From assembly GCF_001418325.1 (NCBI RefSeq), contig NZ_LIPN01000164.1, positions 62,001 through 126,000 of the forward strand: DNA of 64,000 bases, given 5' to 3'. The notes under the pieces are model-generated. The model had not been told where the DNA came from and did not search any database. It worked only from the letters and a program-made list of their open reading frames with translations. This document shows positions 43,530-51,521 of the stretch, piece after piece (position 1 is the stretch's first letter; each line of letters opens with the position of its first letter). Position numbers and translations under genes: made by a program. Source of the DNA: Streptomyces atriruber. Lineage in GTDB: Bacteria; Actinomycetota; Actinomycetes; Streptomycetales; Streptomycetaceae.

Positions 43530-43790
43530 GAGCCCGTCCTCAACCCCCTGTTGATCTCGTACACGAGCCACAGTGGAGGGCTCGGCGCGCATCGGGCTCT
43601 CCGTCCGCAGTGACTCAGCGGCGGGCTTTGCGGAGAGCTTTCGGGCGCTCCGAGCGCCGTGTCGGTACGCCTTTGCGGTGCGGTTCGGCGGGCGGATGCT
43701 GCCGGTACCGGGCGGGCCGGGGTTCCCCTTCACGGCCACGGGTGCCGTGCTCCAGCCTGGCAGAGGGTGGGTGTGCTGCCCAGTTCGGAG

Positions 43791-44500
43791 ATGGTCGGCA
43801 ACGTCAACGTGGACCGGTACGAGCAGATCGTGGAGAGGCTGCGCGAGGCCGTCGAGAAGTTCGAGAAGTTGTCGAAGAGTTCGTTCATCATCGGCGACGG
43901 TGCGCTGGAAGTCGTCCCGATGCAGGATCACGGCGGCCGGTCGGTGCGGGACGGCCTGTTCGGGGTGTCGGCATGGCTGCACCGGCTGTCGGAAGACGTC
44001 AACGTTCCCTGCAACACCCTGAAGTCGTAGCGGTGGGTGGCCAGCCGGTGGCCTGAGCAGCACCGATGTTCTGGAGTGGCGTTCAGTACGCACCAGACCC
44101 TGGCCGCGATCTCTGACGACGAGGAACGGTGGGCGGCGATCAAGAACCCGCCGCTGGACGAGCGGACCGGCAAACGGCGGTGGGCACCGGAGACTGCCCG
44201 GCAGCGGGTCGGCTACCACGGGCCGGGCCCGAGACGGCGCAGGAGAAGATCGAGGCCGTGCACGACCTGGTCGCCGACGAGCAGGCTGCCGCGCAGGTGG
44301 CGACCGATCTTCTGCGGCGTCCATCGGTGGCGTTCAAGGCCATGACCGGCGACACCGCCCGGCACCAGGTAGATCACGCGCAGGTCGAGCAGTCCCGCCT
44401 GCTGCGCGAGGCCCACGAGCAGCAACTCGAAGGCGCCGAGGAACCGTTCGAGCCGACCGTGCGGCGGATCAACCACGCTCTGGAGTTCTTGGGACCGTGA
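43791..44500 (+). pseudogene. Broken DUF6192/RacO-like gene
   Basis: The frame from ATG 43791 reads NVNVDRYEQIVERLREAVEK and FIIGDGALEVVPMQDHGG, and goes on to SEDVNVPCNTLKS. An in-frame TAG (44028-44030) follows, then RWVASRWPEQHRCSGVAFS in the same frame to about 44230. The reading then shifts to another frame (QEKIEAVHDLVADEQAAAQV) up to 44500. Written across the breaks, this matches Streptomyces proteins annotated DUF6192 or RacO, often near plasmid or prophage genes. In relatives the TAG position is a Tyr (SYRWVASRW), so a TAC/TAT to TAG change is likely. The C-terminal part is missing. Confidence 0.65.
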
Positions 44501-44648
44501 GCACGCGGCAGCGATCTTCCGAGCGCTCGTGCAGACCCGCCCGGCAGGTCTCCACATGCCTCAGTTGCTGCGGGCCACCGAACTCACCCGCAGCCAAATG
44601 CAGTCCGGCATGGCAATGATGCGCGACATCATCACGCAGAAGGGCTGA
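44499..44648 (+). pseudogene. Internal fragment of a RacP-like gene
   Basis: The frame HAAAIFRALVQTRPAGLHMP and QLLRATELTRSQMQSGMAMM ends at TGA 44648. It resembles the N-terminal winged-helix part of proteins annotated RacP, which normally follow RacO-type genes. It abuts the RacO-like remnant directly, so a deletion has removed the end of one gene and the start of the other. The family call is from memory. Confidence 0.45.
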
Positions 44649-44695
44649 CCACCGGTGATCTACACCAGAGCAGAAAGGCAGGCTCTGCCACATGA

Positions 44696-44724
44696 GACGG
44701 GCCGCGGCCGAAGCCGGCGGCCCG
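44696..44724 (+). terminator. Hairpin terminator after the RacP-like remnant
   Basis: ACGGGCCGC-GGC pairs with GCC-G-GCGGCCCGT around CGAA (12 pairs, one bulge), followed by CCCTTTG. Confidence 0.6.
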
Positions 44725-44743
44725 TCCCTTTGCTGCCCAGAGA

Positions 44744-44953
44744 TCAGCCCAGGATCGCTTCGTCACCCCTGGCCCGCCGTAGGACCATCGTCGCCGCGGC
44801 GACAGCCCCGAGGGCCTGCGCGGAAGCGCTCACATGGTCCGGCGGAAGAACTGCCGCAGCGCCGACCACAACCACGCCGACGAGCATGAACTTGAGGCGG
44901 GGCTTGCGGTGGAGGGGGTGGCGAGAGTCTTCACGGGATTTCGGCGTCAGCAC
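44744..44953 (-). CDS. Possible small membrane protein
   Basis: A 69-codon frame from GTG 44953 with basic N-terminus (SREDSRHPLHRKPRLKF) and hydrophobic segments (LVGVVVVGAAAVL, then ALGAVAAATMVL). An AGGA lies about ten bases upstream of the GTG; a shorter start at ATG 44887 is possible. Unknown family. The same reading frame continues upstream without stop, so this could be chance. Confidence 0.4.
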   Translation of the reverse strand: MLTPKSREDSRHPLHRKPRLKFMLVGVVVVGAAAVLPPDHVSASAQALGAVAAATMVLRRARGDEAILG

Positions 44954-45143
44954 AGTTGGCGTCCTACCTGCCGCATACGGCGGTCCGGCCACCAGACACC
45001 TCAGGTGCCTGCCCGGTAGAAGTGCCCGGTGGCTACTGGGAGTTAGTCCTTTCGAGTTTGCTGATGTTCTTGCCTCCACGGCAGGGGGGCGAGACAATCC
45101 GCGCTGATACGCATGAATCGCGAGACTTGACCCACCGGAGCCT

Positions 45144-45833
45144 GTGCCTCGTCGCCCTACGCCACTGAGCCCAGAAGACGGCCCCCGCGCCCGTTTCGCG
45201 ATCGCCTTACGGCAACTGCGTGACGACGCAGGCTTCGACGCGCCACCCGTAGACGTCATTGCGGCGCGGTACAACGTCGCGAGGTCGTCGCTGCACCACG
45301 CTATGCGGGGGCAGCGGATCCCGACGGTTCCCGTCCTTGCGGCACTGGTCCGCGCTTGGGGCGGTGACGAGGGCTGGTGGCTTCGCTTCAGGACAGCGAC
45401 AGAAGAAGAGCTGGAGCGCGAGCGGCTCGCGGTGAATACGGGACTTCATATAGGAGAAGACCTGCGCGCGAGGAAGTCGTTTGCGAGTGACGAAGAGTCG
45501 CTGCTCAGACTGGCACAAGCAGGCGATCCTGCCCCGTCCGACATGCTTGACGTGTTCCTGTCTTCGGGGATTCCGCTCCCGGCCTACGTGGATCATGAGG
45601 TTCGGGAGTTGCAGAGGCGGTGCCGGGAGGCTGCCGACATGGCGAACCGGGAAGCGTCGGCGGCGGAATGGGCGGAGCTGTATCAACGCGCAGGGGCGCC
45701 GGACATCCGCACCGTCGCTGGTTATGCGGGCTTGTCCCTCCTCGAGGTTCGTGCGGTCCTGGCAGCTCGCGTCGATCCCGTCGAGGACCGCGAGACGGTG
45801 GAGAAAGTGTTCGCCGTCCTTCAGGGAAGGTGA
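45144..45833 (+). CDS. HTH-domain regulator sharing its N-terminal module with the nSTAND protein
   Basis: A 229-residue protein starting at GTG 45144 (GGAG upstream). Residues ~15-85 (RARFAIALRQLRDDAG, then MRGQRIPTVPVLAALVRAWG, GDEGWWLRF) follow the same pattern as the N-terminal HTH of the STAND-WD40 protein at 56073-59693. The rest is helical and contains no enzyme motif. The family is the Streptomyces HTH type found in front of STAND proteins or alone. It is probably a DNA-binding or adaptor protein of the island. No effector can be assigned. Confidence 0.7.
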   Translation: MPRRPTPLSPEDGPRARFAIALRQLRDDAGFDAPPVDVIAARYNVARSSLHHAMRGQRIPTVPVLAALVRAWGGDEGWWLRFRTATEEELERERLAVNTGLHIGEDLRARKSFASDEESLLRLAQAGDPAPSDMLDVFLSSGIPLPAYVDHEVRELQRRCREAADMANREASAAEWAELYQRAGAPDIRTVAGYAGLSLLEVRAVLAARVDPVEDRETVEKVFAVLQGR

Positions 45834-46300
45834 GCGAGGTCGAGGTGGGTCATGCTCGGCCGCTCGACGTCCATATGTGCCGTCAGGATCTTCGTGGCAC
45901 CTGCTCCGGGCCCATGGGCGACGGTCTACCGTCATGAACCGTTTGACGGTGTGAGTGGGCTGCGCGGAATATCCACCAGTGGTTGCCAGGGGGCGTCGGA
46001 GTGTCGCGTAACCGGCGAGCAGGCCGCACGCGGCCCTGAGCAGCCGGCGTTCGATGCCGCCGAGCGGCCGCTGTGCCGCATCGTTCATGTTCAACAATCC
46101 ATCTCCGCAGGGCGTACGGATTGGCCTCTCACACGGGTGAGCCGTGTTGTGCGGCTGCGTGGAGCACAAACCATGTGACAAACCGCGTCCCCGCACCACC
46201 AAGACCAGGCTCACAGATCCGGGGGGGGCAAGAGGGATCCAGGTCCGAGCTTGGTCTGTGGAGCTGGCCGCTCCGAGAGCCTGGACGGTCGGCGCAGCGA
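45834..46300. other. Intergenic region, nothing recognised
   Basis: About 465 bases between converging genes. A reverse frame reading NDAAQRPLGGIERRLLRAAC is coding-like for some 50 residues, but it runs on antisense into the HTH gene and has no ribosome site. A run of eight G residues lies near 46220. No repeat or RNA gene is seen. Confidence 0.5.
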
Positions 46301-46969
46301 CTACTCAAGACGGTCACTGTTGTCGCGCGCATTCCGGGGGCTACGTGGGGACACCGAGATCGAGCGAATGACCCGCAGCCAGCGGGCCAGGAGGTAGAGA
46401 CAACCGCCCAGCCCTGCACAGGTCTGCCATTCACCGGCAACTACCGCGTGAAGGCCATCTGTTCTGACCAGGTAGGTGGCGGAGATCGCCACGGCAACGG
46501 TGATGGCGAGGTTGAGCCGCTTGTCGGTGGACAGCACCCACTCCACCGGCCGCCACAGCTGGGCCGCACCATCGGCCGTGCGCATGCACAAGGCCGCGAT
46601 CAGAAACCCCAGGGCTGCCCGGTAGCGCTGATGTGACGTCAGCCTTGCTCCGGTCACCGGGTTGTCGCCCTCCAGGTGAGCCAGCCATTCACCGTACAGG
46701 TGAGATCGCCCCGGCCCCGCGAGGTGGACCGCGGCGGCGGTGACCGCCGTGGTCAGACGTGCTGTCACGCGGGCGCCCAATGTGTAGAGGGGGCGGCCGT
46801 TTCGCGTAGTACTGCACCACCACGCCCAATGCTGGCGGACGGACCGATACAGACACCAGATTCCTGGCAGCAGGCCCAGCCACGCTGCCAGCGGCCAATC
46901 GGTCGACACGCCGAAGACGGCGATCAGGCACGCCGTGCCGACACTCCGGCCCCAGATCTTCAGGATCAT
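46301..46969 (-). CDS. Integral membrane protein coupled to a PadR regulator
   Basis: A 222-residue membrane protein with about five hydrophobic segments (TACLIAVFGV, WLAAWLGLLPGIWCLY-like, ALGFLIAALCM, LAITVAVAISATYLV). Start ATG 46969 overlaps the PadR stop in TGATG, so it is translationally coupled; GTG 46984 is an alternative. No family is recognised. Pairs of PadR and a small membrane protein are common in actinobacteria and usually respond to membrane or drug stress. Confidence 0.65.
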   Translation of the reverse strand: MILKIWGRSVGTACLIAVFGVSTDWPLAAWLGLLPGIWCLYRSVRQHWAWWCSTTRNGRPLYTLGARVTARLTTAVTAAAVHLAGPGRSHLYGEWLAHLEGDNPVTGARLTSHQRYRAALGFLIAALCMRTADGAAQLWRPVEWVLSTDKRLNLAITVAVAISATYLVRTDGLHAVVAGEWQTCAGLGGCLYLLARWLRVIRSISVSPRSPRNARDNSDRLE

Positions 46970-47289
46970 CAGATCTGGCCCCACAAGGGGATGGGATGGG
47001 AAAGCCGTCGCCGGAGCGATCGCTGTGCCAAGAGTTGCTGCACCTGCGCGCGTCCGTCCGTGGTCAGCACGTGGAAGCGGCGTGGCGGCCTGCTCGGATG
47101 CGGCGTGGTCTCATTCCAGCTGGTGACCCACCCCAGCTTGGACAGACGATCCAGCACGGGATAGACGGTGCTTGAGCCGAGATCTGCCCTAACGCAGATC
47201 TTCAACCCCCAAGTCGGCTCATCGTGCGTCGCGTTGAGAAGCTCGTTGAGAACGCCGATGGTTGCTTGCGTCAGACGAAGCGGTGCCAT
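46969..47289 (-). CDS. PadR-family transcriptional regulator
   Basis: A 106-residue winged-helix protein. LTQATIGVLNELLNATHDEP and WGLKICVRADLGSSTVYPVL match the PadR HTH, where GSSTVYPVL(D)RL is the hallmark recognition helix. HPSRPPRRFHVLTTDGRAQV forms the wing. The C-terminal dimerisation helix is short, so this is a PadR-s2 type. It is likely to repress the membrane-protein gene it overlaps. ATG 47289. Confidence 0.88.
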   Translation of the reverse strand: MAPLRLTQATIGVLNELLNATHDEPTWGLKICVRADLGSSTVYPVLDRLSKLGWVTSWNETTPHPSRPPRRFHVLTTDGRAQVQQLLAQRSLRRRLSHPIPLWGQI

Positions 47290-47696
47290 GTTTCTCAGTG
47301 GAGCACCGGGAAGAGCGTGTGTCGAGTACGAGTTTCGCTGACAAGGGCGAAACGGGCATCAGATCTCGTATCCCCCTCCGAGTTCCGGCGTTCCTTGCGA
47401 GATCAGGACCTTCGCCCCGCCGTCCTCGTGACCACCGCCGTGTCCTTCTCCGGGCGCCACCTCGTCGAGCTCGGCCTGTCCAGGTCGCGCTGCTCTTCTC
47501 TGTTCCGCAACCGGCACGCTCCCCGACCTCTGGCACCACTTCGCCCGCGCCGCCACAGGTCTGGGGCCTGAGTTCCTCACTGGAATGCGGTGCTGGCTGG
47601 TGAGTAGGGTTGCGGTTCGGACATTGGTCAACTGCGCGGCACGGCAATGAGGTTGATGGCTGCGCTCATGCCTACGGCGAGAACACGGGGGGCTGG
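47290..47696. other. Divergent intergenic region, possible gene remnant
   Basis: About 400 bases between padR and the NB-ARC gene. A plus frame reads RDQDLRPAVLVTTAVSFSGR and then, after an apparent shift, LPDLWHHFARAATGLGPEFL. This is coding-like, but it has no start, is broken, and is not a family I recognise. Promoters for both neighbours must lie here. Confidence 0.35.
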
Positions 47697-50600
47697 ATGC
47701 GGCGGCGGGCTGTGGGAGCGGGTCTCGCAGGCACAGGCGTAGTCGTGGCCGCGTTGCAGGGCTTGGTGTCCGGCCCGTCGTCGCTGGGAGGCTGGGTCGC
47801 TTTCGGGGTGTTGGCCATGGCAGGGGCTGTCGTTGCGGCCTGGGGCAGCTGGGCGCAGGCGCCCGCCTCCTCTGATCCGCCCGCGCCGTCGCCCGAACCT
47901 GTCACGGCATGGGTCGTCGACCGGGACGAGAGGCAGCGAGCCGAGGACGCGGTGTGCGGGAACGGCGCCGCGGTAGGGATTACGACGTCGCTCTGGGGCG
48001 CGGGAGGCTTCGGCAAGACAACGATCGCCGAGATGGTCTGTGCCAGTTCGCGGGTGCGTGAGCACTTCAAGGGCGGGGTATACAGCTTCACCATCGGCCG
48101 GGAGGTGCGGGGACGAGCGGACATCGCTTCACGAGTGGCCGAGGTCACCCGGTTCATCACCGGCAACACCGAGCAGTTCTCCGACCCGGCAGAGGCCGGT
48201 AGGCATCTGGGCCGGTTGCTGGACCAGCGCAAGCGGACCCTGCTCCTCCTCGATGATGTCTGGACGGACGAACAGCTCGAACCGTTTCTCCACGGCGGAA
48301 AGCACTGCGTACGGCTGATCACCACTCGAGTTCCCTCGCTGCTGCCTTCTGGCACCCGGACGATCCAGGTCGACCAGATGACCCTCGACCAGGCCCGCAC
48401 CGTGCTGACGCGGGACCTGGACGGCCTGCCGCAGCTGACCATCGGTGCGTTGCTGGATGCCACCGGCCGGTGGGCTCTGCTGCTGCGTCTGGTCAACCGA
48501 CAGGTCAAGGCACAGGTGATGACCGGACAGGATCCGGCCCGAGCCGCCGAAGAGATTCTGCACCAGCTCCGCGTCCACGGTCCGCAGGGAGTCGATCCCA
48601 CGGGCGCCACCATCGATGTGGACCGCCCGGAAGAGCGGCGCCGGGCGATCCGCGCCACCATCGAGGCGGCGACTGGGCTGCTGCCCGAGGGAGGCATGGA
48701 ACGTTTCGCCGAGCTCGCCATCTTTGCTGAGGACGAGGCCGTGCCACTGCCACTGATCGCGCGACTCTGGCAGGCCACCGGGGGACTGAGCGAGCGAGCG
48801 TCCCGGGAACTGTGCGCGCAGCTGGCAGGGCTGTCGCTGCTCTCCCTCACCAGAGACGACGGCGGGCGCATCAGCCTTCACGACGTCATTCGCGACTATC
48901 TTCTCAGCGCCCACGACCCGACACAGCTTGCTGCGCTGCACGGACGCCTCGTGGACGCCTCAGCCGACGGCCTCCCCGACGCCGCACCGCCCTTGGCACG
49001 CGCGAGCGCTCCGTATCCCACGTGGTGGGAACTGACCGACGGCTACCTCCAAGACCATCTCATCGAGCACCTCGTCGCAGCAGGTCGCACCGAACTGGCC
49101 GAGGCCATCGCCAGTGACCTTCGATGGGTGGCGGGCCGCCTCATCCGATACGGCGCCAGCGCACCCCCGCGCGACCTGAGCCACGTTCCCACCACGGACG
49201 CGGCAGCCCGCACACGCTCCCTGGCACAGGTCACCCACCTGCTTGCCCCCACCGATCCCGCGCCGCTCGTGGTCAACACCCTCTATAGTCGGCTCGCCTT
49301 CCTCCCCTCCTGGCGCGACCAAGTCATCAACGGGCTCGCCACCGTGCCCGCACGGCCGCTCCTGGTTGGACTCTGGCCGCCCCCCGACCTCCCTGACCGT
49401 GCCCAACTGGCCACCCTCACCGGCCATACAGGCACGGTGGAGTCGGTGGCGATCTCACCCGACGGCACCTGGCTCGCCACCGGCGGCCGGGACAGAACAG
49501 TGCGGTTGTGGGACCGGGCCAGCGGACGCTGCACCGCCACCCTCACCGGCCACACCGACGCGGTGGGGTCGGTGGCGATCTCGCCTGACGGTACCTGGCT
49601 GGCCACCGGCAGCCGGGACGGAACGGTGCGGTTGTGGGACCGGGGCAGCGGACAATGCACCGCCACCCTCACCGGCCATACAGGCACGGTGGAGTCGGTG
49701 GCGATCTCACCCGACGGCACCTGGCTCGCCACCGGCGGGGAGGATCGGAAGGTGCGGTTGTGGGCCCGGACCAGGGGACGCTGCACCGCCACCCTCACCG
49801 GCCACACCGCCTCGGTGACAGCAGTGGCGATCTCACCCGACGGCACCTGGCTCGCCACCGGCAGCTGGGACAAAACGGTGCGGTTGTGGAACCGGTCCAG
49901 GGGACGCTGCACCGCCACCCTCGCCAACTCCACCGGTGGGGCGCAGCCGGTGGCCATCTCACCCGACGGCACCTGGCTCGCCATCGGCAACTGGGCCGGA
50001 ACGCTGGGGTTTTGGGACCGGGCCACCAGACGCTGCACCGCCACCCTCACCAACACCGACTCGGTGACAGCAGCGGCAATCTCATCGGACGGCGCTTGGC
50101 TCGCCACCGGCAGCCGCGATGGGAAAACGCAGTTGTGGGACGTCACCAGCAGACAGTGCACCGCTAGCCTCACCGGCCATACCGGCAGGGTGGAGTCTAT
50201 GGCGATCTCGCCCGACGGCACCTGGCTCGCCACCGGCGGGGAGGATCGGAAGGTGCTGCTGTGGGACTGCGTGAACGCTGCAGATGAAGAGCCCACCGCT
50301 GTCACCGGGTACGCCCGCGGGGCGCAGTCGGTGGCGATCTCACCCGACGGCAATTGGCTCGCCACCGGCGGGGAGGATCGGAAGGTGCGGTTGTGGGACC
50401 GGGCCAGCGGACGCTGCACCGCCACCCTCACCGGCCACACCGCCTCGGTGACAGCAGTGGCGATCTCACCCGACGGCGCTTGGCTCGCCACCGGCAGCCG
50501 CGATGGGAAAACGCAGTTGTGGGACGTCACCAGCAGACAGTGCACCGCTACCCTCACCGGCCACACCGCCTCGGTGGAGTCGGTGGCGATCTCACCCGAC

Positions 50601-51161
50601 GGCACCTGGCTCGCCACCGGCGGCCGGGACGGAACGGTGCGGTTGTGGGACCTAGCCGACGGCCGGTGCACCGTCTCCCTCGCCGACCCCGTCGGTGGGG
50701 TGCAGTCGGTGGCGATCTCACCCGACGGCACCTGGCTGGTCACCGGCAACTGGGACGGGAAAGTGCGGTTGTGGGACCGGGCCAGCGGACAATGCACCGC
50801 CACCCTCGCCAACTCCACCGGTGGGGCGCAGTCGGTGGCGATCTCACCCGACGGTACTTGGCTCGCCACCGGTAGCCGTGATGGAAAAGTGCGGTTGTGG
50901 GACGTGACCAGCGGACAGTGCACCGCCACCCTCGCCAACTCCACCTGTGGCGTGCAGTCGGTGGCCATCTCAGCCGACGGCGCCTGGCTCGCCACCACCA
51001 ACCAGGACAGAGAGATCCGTGTTTGGAACGTCCGCGACAGATTCGTCGCGGCGGTTGTGCGCACCGATGACGCCTTGGCGAGCTGTACCTGGTCGAGCCT
51101 CGACACCACCCTCGTGGCCGCAGGTACTGGTGGACTACACCTCTACGAGCTACGCACCTGA
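47697..51161 (+). CDS. Membrane-anchored NB-ARC (STAND) protein with 14 WD40 repeats
   Basis: A 1,154-residue protein. Two N-terminal membrane helices (residues ~6-24 and ~31-50) precede an NB-ARC NTPase from about 90 to 420 with Walker A GAGGFGKTT (101-109), Walker B TLLLLDDVW (181-189), the sensor ITTRVP and an HD-like LHDVIRDYLL. A helical linker follows. Residues ~570-1154 are 13 clear WD40 repeats plus a degenerate 14th, enough for two seven-bladed propellers. Several repeats are nearly identical (blades 6 and 9; 3, 7 and 8), so they were copied recently. STAND proteins oligomerise when the repeats sense a ligand. ATG 47697 with GGGGGG upstream; the frame extends to 47610. No separate effector domain is visible; the membrane helices may be the effector. 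Confidence 0.9.
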   Translation: MRRRAVGAGLAGTGVVVAALQGLVSGPSSLGGWVAFGVLAMAGAVVAAWGSWAQAPASSDPPAPSPEPVTAWVVDRDERQRAEDAVCGNGAAVGITTSLWGAGGFGKTTIAEMVCASSRVREHFKGGVYSFTIGREVRGRADIASRVAEVTRFITGNTEQFSDPAEAGRHLGRLLDQRKRTLLLLDDVWTDEQLEPFLHGGKHCVRLITTRVPSLLPSGTRTIQVDQMTLDQARTVLTRDLDGLPQLTIGALLDATGRWALLLRLVNRQVKAQVMTGQDPARAAEEILHQLRVHGPQGVDPTGATIDVDRPEERRRAIRATIEAATGLLPEGGMERFAELAIFAEDEAVPLPLIARLWQATGGLSERASRELCAQLAGLSLLSLTRDDGGRISLHDVIRDYLLSAHDPTQLAALHGRLVDASADGLPDAAPPLARASAPYPTWWELTDGYLQDHLIEHLVAAGRTELAEAIASDLRWVAGRLIRYGASAPPRDLSHVPTTDAAARTRSLAQVTHLLAPTDPAPLVVNTLYSRLAFLPSWRDQVINGLATVPARPLLVGLWPPPDLPDRAQLATLTGHTGTVESVAISPDGTWLATGGRDRTVRLWDRASGRCTATLTGHTDAVGSVAISPDGTWLATGSRDGTVRLWDRGSGQCTATLTGHTGTVESVAISPDGTWLATGGEDRKVRLWARTRGRCTATLTGHTASVTAVAISPDGTWLATGSWDKTVRLWNRSRGRCTATLANSTGGAQPVAISPDGTWLAIGNWAGTLGFWDRATRRCTATLTNTDSVTAAAISSDGAWLATGSRDGKTQLWDVTSRQCTASLTGHTGRVESMAISPDGTWLATGGEDRKVLLWDCVNAADEEPTAVTGYARGAQSVAISPDGNWLATGGEDRKVRLWDRASGRCTATLTGHTASVTAVAISPDGAWLATGSRDGKTQLWDVTSRQCTATLTGHTASVESVAISPDGTWLATGGRDGTVRLWDLADGRCTVSLADPVGGVQSVAISPDGTWLVTGNWDGKVRLWDRASGQCTATLANSTGGAQSVAISPDGTWLATGSRDGKVRLWDVTSGQCTATLANSTCGVQSVAISADGAWLATTNQDREIRVWNVRDRFVAAVVRTDDALASCTWSSLDTTLVAAGTGGLHLYELRT
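49408..51040 (+). repeat. Tandem 126-base coding repeats (WD40 units)
   Basis: The WD40 half of the NB-ARC gene is built from units of about 126 bases. Stretches such as GTGGCGATCTCACCCGACGG recur in nearly every unit. The units at 49660-49785, 50160-50270 and 50320-50400 share long identical runs, as do those at 50080-50160 and 50460-50540. This is a likely substrate for recombination and an assembly risk. Confidence 0.85.
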
Positions 51162-51521
51162 TCCGGGGGCCATCGCCCGGGGGGGTGCACAGCAGAATCA
51201 ACCGGTCCCGCTCCAGCCACGACTCGTGGCTGTGCGCTCTCGCACATCTCCGGGCGCGACGTCGCGCCAACCTGTGGTGCCCGGACTTGAAGGAGACACC
51301 CCGCGTGTACGGCGTCCCGGAGAAGTCCGAGCGGTCGTCCGTGCGGGAAGTCGGCCGGACGAGTTCCGACGCTCGCGACCAGCGAATGTGGAGAGCTGCC
51401 CGGCCTTGTGCGAGACGCTCAGCCGGGTGCCCGGAGAACGTTGAGACTGCCCGGAGATCACGTAGAACGGATCGAGCCACGTGGCTCGAATCGCGTCACT
51501 CGTGGATCGGAGGTGGAGCCG
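51162..51521. other. Intergenic region between the NB-ARC and polymerase genes
   Basis: About 360 bases without a recognisable gene. The only notable signal is the 18-base perfect palindrome at 51472-51489, 33 bases before the polymerase start. Confidence 0.5.
51472..51489. promoter_or_regulatory. 18-base perfect palindrome upstream of the dnaE-like gene
   Basis: TCGAGCCAC-GTGGCTCGA is a perfect dyad with no spacer, typical of a dimeric regulator's site. It lies 33 bases before GTG 51522. Confidence 0.45.

Noticed and set aside
49408..51040. Regular repeats considered as a CRISPR array
   Set aside because: Units are about 126 bases, lie in frame inside a gene and encode WD40 blades; there are no short repeats with unique spacers.
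49283..51109. 608-codon reverse frame with repeats
   Set aside because: It is the shadow of the WD40 repeats; periodicity alone is not evidence of a gene.
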